This document shows positions 47,341 through 54,156 of a stretch of 64,000 nucleotides of DNA, in pieces (positions within the stretch are counted from its first letter, which is position 1; each line of letters starts with the position of its first letter). Below the pieces are notes generated by a model. The model was not told the origin of the DNA. It did no database searches and saw only the letters and a list, made by a program, of their open reading frames with translations. The position numbers and the translations under genes were made by a program. The DNA is from Chloroflexi bacterium bin20. GTDB taxonomy: Bacteria > Chloroflexota > Anaerolineae > Aggregatilineales > Phototrophicaceae. The stretch covers positions 1-64,000 of the forward strand of contig MPMG01000007.1 in assembly GCA_002238485.1 (NCBI GenBank). Reading direction: 5' to 3'.

Positions 47341-48480
47341 CTAGATTTCATCCAGCAGCGCCTCGACCCGCGCCAGCCTGTGCGCGTAGGTATGCGTTTT
47401 CAGCACATGCTCGCGCGCCGCAGCCGCCATCTGCCGCCGTTCATCATCATGCGCCAGGTAATGCGCGACCTTGTCTCGCAGCTCGTCCACATCTCGGAAG
47501 ACATCCAGATGCTCGCCGACTGTAAACCATTCGCGCAGGCCCGGGCGATCATCCACGATCTGGAATGCGCCAAGCGCCGCCGACTCAAAGAGCCGCATGT
47601 TGCCGCCATAACGCATGAAGTCGCCATGCACATTGATGCTGATTTTGATCGACGACAGCACTTGCAGCATCGGCTCGCCCAGCGCGCTCCCGCGATACTG
47701 CGCCCGCAGCGACTTCGGCAGCTCGTGAATGCTCCAGATGCCTAGGTCGAATCCACGCAGGCTTTCCAGCGCCGCGACTCGCTCGCTGTACAGATGATGC
47801 GGCAGCACCGTCCCCACAAAGCCGACATCGCACAGGTATTCGCGTGGCACATCGGTGACGGGCTGAGGCACATGCAGGGTCGGGTCGACCGCTACATACG
47901 GCAGGCATGCCATGCGCCGCGCCCCCAGCTCTTGCCATTGCACGCCATGATAGTAGTCGTTGACCAGCACCAGATCATAAAGCCGCGCTGCCGACCGCTC
48001 GTTGTGATTGGAAAATACAATTGGCGAAACGCCGCTGACATAGATCAGCTTGCAGCCATGCTCGTCTTTGAGCTGCGCCAATGTCTCCGGCGTGATTTCG
48101 CGGTTGTCGCCAGAAAGCCAGATGATGTCGGGTTGAAAACGCGCCGCTTCACCCAAGAGCAGGGCATTGCGCCGCCGAATATCGGGCTGCAGGGCAGGCG
48201 GGATGCGCTGGTTTATGGCGCTGAGGATTTTGCGGGGCGTCCAGCCGCTGCCAAACTTGTCTTGCCGCAAATTGGCGATATCGCGCGAGCCAAAGCCAGG
48301 CAAGTTGCGCCAAAACACCGACAGCGTATAGCCAGCCCCCCGGAAAGCCCGCTCCCAACAATGCTGCCCCATGCTGCGCGGGAAGAGCGGCGGTTTTGCA
48401 TCGGCTGGCGCGGCGGCGATGTCATGCAGAAGCTGCTGTGGATGATGCAGCGCGGCGATGAATAGGACGCGCCTAGACAT
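47341..48480 (-). CDS. CgeB-like glycosyltransferase
   Basis: 379 residues of the GT-B fold resembling the CgeB/spore-maturation glycosyltransferases: 'RVLFIAALHHPQQL' at the start, 'VFSNHNERSAARLYDLVLVN', 'CDVGFVGTVLPHHLYSERVA', 'INVHGDFMRYGGNMRLFESA' and 'GAFQIVDDRPGLREWF', the last two being the donor-binding block. It would add sugar to a surface or secreted acceptor. It lies 39 bp downstream of pdhC on the same strand and may be read from the pdh promoter, although it is functionally unrelated. Confidence 0.85.
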   Translation of the reverse strand: MSRRVLFIAALHHPQQLLHDIAAAPADAKPPLFPRSMGQHCWERAFRGAGYTLSVFWRNLPGFGSRDIANLRQDKFGSGWTPRKILSAINQRIPPALQPDIRRRNALLLGEAARFQPDIIWLSGDNREITPETLAQLKDEHGCKLIYVSGVSPIVFSNHNERSAARLYDLVLVNDYYHGVQWQELGARRMACLPYVAVDPTLHVPQPVTDVPREYLCDVGFVGTVLPHHLYSERVAALESLRGFDLGIWSIHELPKSLRAQYRGSALGEPMLQVLSSIKISINVHGDFMRYGGNMRLFESAALGAFQIVDDRPGLREWFTVGEHLDVFRDVDELRDKVAHYLAHDDERRQMAAAAREHVLKTHTYAHRLARVEALLDEI

Positions 48481-48519
48481 GTCCGCAGCGGGGGTAGGCG
48501 GGACCTGCGAGCTGGGTGA

Positions 48520-49752
48520 TCACACCGCCGACAAATCCAGCAGCTGCAGTGGATCTTCGATCAAGCCACGCAGGTGATTCAAGAAAGCGGCGCCTTCTGC
48601 CCCGTTGCTGACGCGATGGTCGACGCTCAAGGTCATATGCATGCGCGTGCCCACGCCGAGGCTGCCATCGTCCAGCACGACGGGCACTCGCTGCGCCGAT
48701 GACACGGCCAATATGCCGGCTTCTGGCGCGGCGATGATCGCCGAGAAATCCTTGATGTTGTAAGGGCCCATGTTGCTGATGGTGAAGGTCGCGCCGCGGA
48801 TGTCGTCGGGCTTGATCTTGCCGGCGCGCGCCCGTTCGTACATGGCTTTGTTGGCAACCGCCATGTCGCTGAGGCTGCGCTTGTCGGCATCATGACAAAC
48901 CACATTGACCAAGCCGTTTTCTGGCAGCGAAACCGCCACGCCGATGTTAACGCGCAGATGCCGCAGGAAACGGTCGCCATAATAATGGCTGTTGAGGTTG
49001 GGGAATTCCAGCAGGCTCAGCGCCAAAGCCTTGATGAGCATGTCATTGACGCTGACTTTGATGCCGCGCGCCGCCAGAGCCGCATTGATGGACTTGCGCA
49101 AAGCCAGCAGCGGCTCGACATCGGCTTCGATTGTCACATAAAAATGCGGCGTATTGCTCTTGCTTTTCACTGTGCCATCGGCAATGGCGCGGCGCATACG
49201 GCTGAGCGGGATGGCCTCGACATCGGCATCGGGCAGCTTGCCCCAGGTGGCTTGTCCACTGGTGGGCGGCGGGGCGGCGGGGAGGTCTGGCAGGCTGGGC
49301 GGCGCTTGCCAATTCTCCAGGTCGGCTTTGACGATGCGCCCGCCTGGTCCGCTGCCTTGCAAGCGGCTAAGATCGATGCCTTTGTCCGCTGCGATACGTT
49401 TGGCCAGGGGCGATGCTTTGATGCGTCCATCGGCGGTCATGGCGCTGCCATTGGTCCCTGTCGGCGCAGGCGCGGATTCTGGCTGAGCTGGCGCAGCTGT
49501 GGCGGGTTCTTGGGCTGGCGCGGATTCTTCTCCGGGCGCGCCAATCACGGCGATGACAGCGCCTTCGCCAATTTCGTCGCCCGGCTCGGCGCGCAATTCC
49601 AGCAATTCGCCCGCACGGCCAGCTTCGACTTCGACTGTGGCTTTGTCGGCTTCAAATTCGGCGATGATGTCGTCTGCGTTGACCTGGTCGCCGATATCTT
49701 TCAGCCAGTTGATCAGTAGTCCATCCATCGTCAATTTGATTTCGTGCGCCAT
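48520..49752 (-). CDS. pdhC: Dihydrolipoamide acetyltransferase, E2 of pyruvate dehydrogenase
   Basis: 410 residues. One lipoyl domain (1-78) with the lipoylated Lys in 'EADKATVEVEAG', an Ala/Pro linker, an E1/E3-binding domain (~112-150: 'KASPLAKRIAADKGIDLSRL', 'GSGPGGRIVKADLE') and the CoA acyltransferase domain ending with catalytic 'VDHRVSNGAEGAAFL' (His, Asp/Asn variant of HxxxD). It forms the oligomeric core of the complex. The ATG abuts the pdhB stop (TAG-ATG). Could be E2 of a branched-chain or acetoin complex; the E1 sequences favour pyruvate. Confidence 0.92.
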   Translation of the reverse strand: MAHEIKLTMDGLLINWLKDIGDQVNADDIIAEFEADKATVEVEAGRAGELLELRAEPGDEIGEGAVIAVIGAPGEESAPAQEPATAAPAQPESAPAPTGTNGSAMTADGRIKASPLAKRIAADKGIDLSRLQGSGPGGRIVKADLENWQAPPSLPDLPAAPPPTSGQATWGKLPDADVEAIPLSRMRRAIADGTVKSKSNTPHFYVTIEADVEPLLALRKSINAALAARGIKVSVNDMLIKALALSLLEFPNLNSHYYGDRFLRHLRVNIGVAVSLPENGLVNVVCHDADKRSLSDMAVANKAMYERARAGKIKPDDIRGATFTISNMGPYNIKDFSAIIAAPEAGILAVSSAQRVPVVLDDGSLGVGTRMHMTLSVDHRVSNGAEGAAFLNHLRGLIEDPLQLLDLSAV

Positions 49753-50742
49753 CTAGAGGATCTCCTTGACTGCGTCGACCACCTTTTGCGCGTTGGGCAG
49801 CGCCAGCAATTCAATCTCTTTGGAATAGGGCAGGGGCACGTCTTCGGCTGCCACGCGCCTGATCGGGGCGTCCATATAATCAAACATGTTCTCTTGCAAC
49901 AGCGCCGCGATCTCGCTGCCAAAGCTGTACATGGGCAGCGATTCTTCCACGATGACGCAGCGGTTGGTCTTTTTGAAGCTGTCATAGACCAGCGCCATAT
50001 CCAATGGACGCAGCCAACGCAGGTCGACCACTTCGGCTTCGACGCCATCCCGCGCCAATGCCCGCGCTGCCTGCAGCGCCCAATCAACGCCGCGCGAATA
50101 GGCCACCAAGGTTACATCGTTGCCCTCGCGTTTGATATCGCCTTTGCCGATTGGCACAAGCAAGTCGTCCTGATCGTCGTCATCAGGCAGCGGACCTGGT
50201 TTGGGATAAAGCGCGATGCTCTCGCTGAAGAGCACCGGGTTGTCATCGCGGATGGCTGTCTTCAGCATGCCATAGGCATCCATGGCGTTGGACGGGCAGC
50301 CGACATAGATACCGGGGAAGTGAGCGAAGATCGGCTCGGGCGCGTGCGAATGCGAGGCGGTGGCTTGGTTTCCCCAGCCGCTGGCCGCGCGATACACAAG
50401 CGGCGCCTTGAACATGCCGTCAAAAAAATAGCGCACTTTGGCGGCGTGATTGACGATCGCATCCAGCGCCAGAAAAGCGAAGTTGATGGTCATGAACTCG
50501 GCAACCGGCCGCAGACCAGCCATAGCCGCGCCCACCGCGACGCCGCCGATGGCCATCTCGCTGATGGGCGTATCACGAACGCGCCGCTCGCCAAATTCTT
50601 CGAGAAAGCCGCGCGTAACCCGGTGTGTGCCTTGCCAATAGGCGACTTCTTCGCCCATCACAAAGACCGATTCGTCACGCAGCATTTCTTCGCGCAGCGC
50701 CCTGCGGATCGCTTCCCGCATTGCGACATTTCTAACTGCCAT
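49753..50742 (-). CDS. pdhB: Pyruvate dehydrogenase E1 component, beta subunit
   Basis: 329 residues of the transketolase-like beta family: 'MREAIRRALREEMLRDESVF', 'VMGEEVAYWQGTHRVTRGF', 'RDTPISEMAIGGVAVGAAMA' (Glu of the ThDP site), 'AASGWGNQATASHSHAPE' and the C-terminal domain with 'VVDLRWLRPLD' and 'VEESLPMYSFG'. With PdhA it decarboxylates pyruvate on thiamine diphosphate. AAGGAC precedes the ATG at a good distance; it lies 19 bp after pdhA and directly against pdhC. Confidence 0.94.
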   Translation of the reverse strand: MAVRNVAMREAIRRALREEMLRDESVFVMGEEVAYWQGTHRVTRGFLEEFGERRVRDTPISEMAIGGVAVGAAMAGLRPVAEFMTINFAFLALDAIVNHAAKVRYFFDGMFKAPLVYRAASGWGNQATASHSHAPEPIFAHFPGIYVGCPSNAMDAYGMLKTAIRDDNPVLFSESIALYPKPGPLPDDDDQDDLLVPIGKGDIKREGNDVTLVAYSRGVDWALQAARALARDGVEAEVVDLRWLRPLDMALVYDSFKKTNRCVIVEESLPMYSFGSEIAALLQENMFDYMDAPIRRVAAEDVPLPYSKEIELLALPNAQKVVDAVKEIL

Positions 50743-50761
50743 ATCGCGTCCTTATCCTCGT

Positions 50762-51793
50762 TCAGTCGATGCCTGCGCCGATGCTGGCTGGTGTCTTGTA
50801 GACCCGCTGCGAGCCGACATAGGTATTGCCCAGCAGGTCGTCGCGGCCGCGCGGCAGATCGCTGGCTTCCGCAAATTCGACCGCCTGCGCCACGATCTTC
50901 TTGGCTGCCTCGTCATGCTCTGCCAGCGCATCGCCAATATCGCCATGCTTGCCCAGGATGTGATCGCGCAGGATTTTGATGGGTTCGCGCTCGTCCATCC
51001 ATTGACGCAGCTCGGCGGACATATCATCGCGGGCATCATACTGCTTGTCCGAAACGCCGTGCCCACGATAGCGATACGTCACATGCTCAATGACGGCGGG
51101 TCCATTGTCACGCGCGTATTCAACAGCTTTGCTCGCTACTTTGTACACAGCCAGGGCATCTTGCGCATCCACGCGACCAAAGCTCTTGATGCCATAGGCT
51201 TTGGCTTTGCGGTGCAGCTCGGTCTGTCCGCTGGCGCGCGAGACTTCTGTGCCCATGCCATAGCCATTGTTTTCGATGATCCAGATGACGGGCAAGTCCC
51301 AAATAGCGCTCATGTTCAGCGATTCGTGAAAATAGCCGTTGTTGGTTGCGCCATCGCCGACATAGGTCATTGTCACATCGTCTTTGCCACGATAGCGGGC
51401 TTCCAGGGCGATGCCGGCCGCCAGGGGCAGGTGTCCGCCCACAATCGCATAGCCGCCCCAAAAGTTGTGCGCCGCCGAGGCCAGGTGCATCGAGCCGCCC
51501 TTGCCGCCGCTGCTGCCGGTTTTCTTGCCCATCATCTCCGCCATGACGGCATTGGCGTCCATGCCCAAAATCAACGCGATGCCATGATCGCGATAGGCTG
51601 TGATGACATGATCGCTCTTGCGCAGCGCCGCCATCGAGCCGACGCCGCTGGCTTCGTGCCCGCTGTACAAGTGCAGATAGACGCCGGTGATGCGCTTCTG
51701 TTGGTAGAGCTGGTGGCAGGTTTCTTCGAACTCGCGTATCAGCACCATTTGCCGATACCAATCGAGCAGCATGTCCTTGGTGGGCGAGGGCAT
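50762..51793 (-). CDS. pdhA: Pyruvate dehydrogenase E1 component, alpha subunit
   Basis: 343 residues. 'MVLIREFEETCHQLYQQKRI', 'HLYSGHEASGVGSMAAL', 'AYRDHGIALILGMDANAVMA', 'KGGSMHL' and the thiamine-diphosphate motif 'GDGATNNGYFHESLNMSA' with closing 'IWIIENN' are all present. The phosphorylation-loop region contains 'YRGHGVSDKQ', normal for the alpha subunit. The ATG at 51793 has AAGGAAC upstream. It is the first gene of the pdhABC operon; an E3 (lipoamide dehydrogenase) gene is not in the window. Confidence 0.95.
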   Translation of the reverse strand: MPSPTKDMLLDWYRQMVLIREFEETCHQLYQQKRITGVYLHLYSGHEASGVGSMAALRKSDHVITAYRDHGIALILGMDANAVMAEMMGKKTGSSGGKGGSMHLASAAHNFWGGYAIVGGHLPLAAGIALEARYRGKDDVTMTYVGDGATNNGYFHESLNMSAIWDLPVIWIIENNGYGMGTEVSRASGQTELHRKAKAYGIKSFGRVDAQDALAVYKVASKAVEYARDNGPAVIEHVTYRYRGHGVSDKQYDARDDMSAELRQWMDEREPIKILRDHILGKHGDIGDALAEHDEAAKKIVAQAVEFAEASDLPRGRDDLLGNTYVGSQRVYKTPASIGAGID

Positions 51794-51837
51794 GGATGTT
51801 CCTTCGCGCGTTTCTGTGTCGGTCAAGTATTCGCGGG

Positions 51838-51846
51838 AGTATACCA
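51838..51846 (-). promoter_or_regulatory. Extended -10 promoter element of the pdh operon
   Basis: On the minus strand TGG-TATACT runs from 51846 to 51838, about 45 bp before the pdhA start. No convincing -35. Confidence 0.4.
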
Positions 51847-51894
51847 CAAATCGCGCGCGGGTTTACAGGGCATGTGCGCAGGCAAACCCCTCGT

Positions 51895-51974
51895 CTCCCA
51901 TCCCCCCGACCTGTCGGCAGAATACGCGCGTGCTTTGCCTTCCCCCGACTTTTCGGGGGGACCGAGGGGGGTTG
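51895..51974 (+). repeat. Dispersed palindromic repeat, copy C
   Basis: An 80-bp element with two hairpins: a short CCCCGACCTGTCGG unit and the TCCCCCGACTTTTCGGGGGG core, followed by 'ACCGAGGGGGGTTGAC'. Its left part matches the copy at 29671-29748. It occupies the gap between pdhA and the methyltransferase gene and ends just 11 bp before the latter's start. Confidence 0.7.
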
Positions 51975-51985
51975 ACAAGGCTGGC

Positions 51986-52846
51986 ATGCTGACATATAGA
52001 TCAAATGTGCATACACGAACCCAGCCAGCTAAACCTTTCGTCAAATGGGCGGGCGGCAAACGCAGCAGCCTGCCCAAGCTGTTATCACGCCTGCCGCAGC
52101 AATTTGATCGCTATCACGAGCCTTTCGTCGGTGGCGGCGCGCTGTTCTTCGCCGTTCATGCTGAACAAATGTTCGGGGGGGGGGGTAAATATTGCCTCTC
52201 GGATGTCAACCCCGACCTCGTCAATGCATTCTTTACTGTACAGGCCGATGTCGAGCCACTGATCGACCGCCTCGGGCAGCACGCGAAAGACCACAGCCAC
52301 GATCATTATTACAGCGTCCGTGCCCAGCACAATCTGTGTGACCGGGTCGAGCGCGCCGCACGCTTCATCTACCTCAACAAGACTTGTTACAACGGCTTGT
52401 GGCGCGTCAACTCCAAAGGGCAATTCAATGTGCCGCTGGGAAGCTCGCCCAAGCCGGCGATTTGCGATGCCGACAACCTGCGCGCTTGTCATGCCGCCTT
52501 GCAAGCTGTCGAGGTCTCCCTGCGCGACTTTCGTGATATCGCCCCATGCTCGGGCGACTTCGTCTACCTAGATCCGCCCTATCACAAGCAGAAGAGCAGC
52601 GGCTTCACCAAGTACGCCCAGGCCGATTTTGGCAAAGGCGAACACGAGGCGCTGCGCGATCTTTGCCGCCGTCTGCATGAACATGGCGTGCGCTTCATGC
52701 TGTCCAACAGCGATACGCCGCTTGTCCGCGCGTTGTATGCCGGTGCGCCTTTTCGCATTGAGATGGTGCAAGCGCCGCGCATGGTCAACCGCAACGCAGC
52801 CGGTCGGGGCGCTGTGGACGAGTTGCTGATAAGGAACTACGGATGA
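51986..52846 (+). CDS. D12-class DNA adenine (N6) methyltransferase with internal poly-G tract
   Basis: 286 residues of the Dam/MboI-type adenine methyltransferase family. Motif I-like 'KWAGGK' is at residues 20-25, 'YHEPFVGGGALFFA' follows, and motif IV 'DPPY' is at 196-199. It methylates adenine in a short palindrome; the site is not predictable. An uninterrupted run of 11 G (52175-52185, residues 64-67) sits early in the gene, right where family members have a short loop. The next gene overlaps it by ATGA and is followed by an endonuclease. The 643-residue ORF that extends upstream is antisense to pdhA and is not taken as the gene. Confidence 0.9.
   Translation: MLTYRSNVHTRTQPAKPFVKWAGGKRSSLPKLLSRLPQQFDRYHEPFVGGGALFFAVHAEQMFGGGGKYCLSDVNPDLVNAFFTVQADVEPLIDRLGQHAKDHSHDHYYSVRAQHNLCDRVERAARFIYLNKTCYNGLWRVNSKGQFNVPLGSSPKPAICDADNLRACHAALQAVEVSLRDFRDIAPCSGDFVYLDPPYHKQKSSGFTKYAQADFGKGEHEALRDLCRRLHEHGVRFMLSNSDTPLVRALYAGAPFRIEMVQAPRMVNRNAAGRGAVDELLIRNYG
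52175..52185 (+). repeat. Homopolymeric G11 tract in the methyltransferase gene
   Basis: Eleven consecutive G residues in the coding strand. Such tracts are prone to slipped-strand mispairing. A change of one or two G would shift the frame and silence the methyltransferase, while the present length keeps it open. Confidence 0.9.
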
Positions 52847-53067
52847 GCGTGGATCGAATCTGCCATAGGCACAAGAAAGCGCGAGATTCAGCGCGTACCG
52901 ACCTGGACGAAGTGATATGCCGATTGCCGAAGAATCAAGGTAGGCCTGGCAGACACAAATGCCCCTACTGCGCGTATGAACTGGGATTTGCAGCTGGCGT
53001 GCTGCATGCCGCCGATGCCCTGCGCGAAATGCTGCTGCGGATTGCGCAGACAGACGAGGTGCCATGA
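52843..53067 (+). CDS. Small CxxC protein of the R-M operon
   Basis: 74 residues, overlapping the methyltransferase by four bases (ATGA) and the nuclease gene in the same way. It carries a short 'LPKNQGRPGRHKCPYCAYEL' block with a CxxC pair, then a helix ('GVLHAADALREML'). Its position suggests an accessory or control protein of the restriction system; a DNA-binding role is conjecture. No HTH of the usual C-protein type is seen. Confidence 0.65.
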   Translation: MSVDRICHRHKKARDSARTDLDEVICRLPKNQGRPGRHKCPYCAYELGFAAGVLHAADALREMLLRIAQTDEVP

Positions 53068-53534
53068 TGACAAAGAGCCAAGGCGCAAAAGCCAACCTCA
53101 CCGGCAATCGACTGGAACGTTTCATTGAGCATATACTGCGAGATTGCGGCTTCAAACTTGTCAAAGACAAGCGACGGTTGGTGGATGCCATGCGCGGCGT
53201 TGTCGAACCCAGTTATGCGCGGCAGGTCAATATCGGCACGACGATTTATGGCACGCCCTTGATCTGCGACTTTTTGATTGTGCATCCGCAGAAATGGCGG
53301 GGTGGGCTGGTCATCGAGGCGAAGTGGCAGCAGGTCAGTGGCACGGTCGACGAGAAATACCCGTACTTCGTGCACAATGTCTACGCATCAGAATACGAGA
53401 CGATATTGGTGATTGACGGCGGTGGTTATCGTCCAGGCGCGGTGGATTGGCTGCGCTACATGCAACGCGGCAACCTGCTGCATGTCTTTCACATGGCTGA
53501 TTTTCAAAGCTGGGTGAATCAGGGCAATCTGTAG
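53064..53534 (+). CDS. PD-(D/E)xK restriction endonuclease
   Basis: 156 residues. The PD-(D/E)xK core is readable: Asp69 ('TPLICDFLIV') and Glu85-x-Lys87 ('GGLVIEAKWQQVSG'), followed by 'TVDEKYPYFVHNVYASEYET', which resembles restriction and Holliday-type nucleases. It starts within the overlap ATGATGA (53064 or 53067). It is the third gene of a tightly overlapping operon behind an adenine methyltransferase, which supports a type II-like R-M system. It converges on the next gene with 7 bp between stops. Confidence 0.8.
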   Translation: MMTKSQGAKANLTGNRLERFIEHILRDCGFKLVKDKRRLVDAMRGVVEPSYARQVNIGTTIYGTPLICDFLIVHPQKWRGGLVIEAKWQQVSGTVDEKYPYFVHNVYASEYETILVIDGGGYRPGAVDWLRYMQRGNLLHVFHMADFQSWVNQGNL

Positions 53535-53541
53535 CGGCGCG

Positions 53542-53886
53542 TCACTCCGTCTCGCCATTGCCATAGAGCAAGCCCGCGACAACCACAACCACCACCGAGC
53601 CCAGCACGCCCACCAGGATGCCGCCGATGAAAGGCAGTTTCACTAAGCCGGTGATCCCGACAATCGTTACCAAGATCGAACCGACTACGCCGCCGACCAA
53701 CCCCAGCACGATATTGCCCAGGAAGCCATAGCCCTCGCCCTGCAGCAGCTTGCCCGCCAGATAGCCGCTTGTGCCCCATACCAGCAGCGATGCGATCAAG
53801 CCCAACACCTTGAACAACATGCCCGGCAGCAGAAACAGCGCCAACAGCAGCGCGATAAGCAACCCTATGCCGATTTTGACCTTCAT
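53542..53886 (-). CDS. GlsB/YeaQ/YmgE-like small membrane protein
   Basis: 114 residues with three or four membrane segments. The block 'GYLAGKLLQGEGYGFLGNIV' and 'GLVGGVVGSIL' are the family signature of transglycosylase-associated membrane proteins (PF04226). An additional N-terminal segment ('IGIGLLIALLLALFLLPGML') and a C-terminal one ('GGILVGVLGSVVVVVVAGLL') make it longer than YeaQ. Often stress-linked, biochemical role unknown. AGGAG lies 11 nt before ATG 53886. Confidence 0.85.
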   Translation of the reverse strand: MKVKIGIGLLIALLLALFLLPGMLFKVLGLIASLLVWGTSGYLAGKLLQGEGYGFLGNIVLGLVGGVVGSILVTIVGITGLVKLPFIGGILVGVLGSVVVVVVAGLLYGNGETE

Positions 53887-53972
53887 GCTCACTCGTCTCC
53901 TGCACTTGCTTATGCCTAGTATACGCCAAGAATCTGCTGGTGGTTGCAAGTAGACGGGCGGACACAAATTTC

Positions 53973-54070
53973 TGCCCCCTCGGCCTCCCGAAAAGTCGGG
54001 GGAGGCCAAGCGCGGATTCTGTCAAAGAAGAAAACGATGTAGGGGCGAGGCGGTGACTCGCCTTCAAAGA
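53973..54070 (-). repeat. Dispersed palindromic repeat, copy D (inverted) with GGCGA element
   Basis: At 53973-54023 the family appears on the minus strand: TCCCGAAAAGTCGGGGGAGG on the plus strand, with 'GCGGATTCTGTC' matching the inverse of the left flank of copy A. It is followed at ~54036-54070 by 'GATGTAGGGGCGA' and 'CGGTGACTCGCCTTCAAA', which recur at 20.41 and 20.55 kb. The two elements thus tend to travel or land together. Confidence 0.6.
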
Positions 54071-54156
54071 ACCCCCTTTAATCGCGGCATTCGCTTCGCG
54101 CGGGCATTTCATGTATGATAGCGGCAGATTCCTTAGCAAGGCAGATGGGCGCTAGC

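Noticed and set aside
50915..52846. A 643-codon open frame ending at the methyltransferase stop
   Set aside because: The first ~350 codons run antisense through pdhA, whose frame is strongly supported; only the part from ATG 51986 resembles a protein family.
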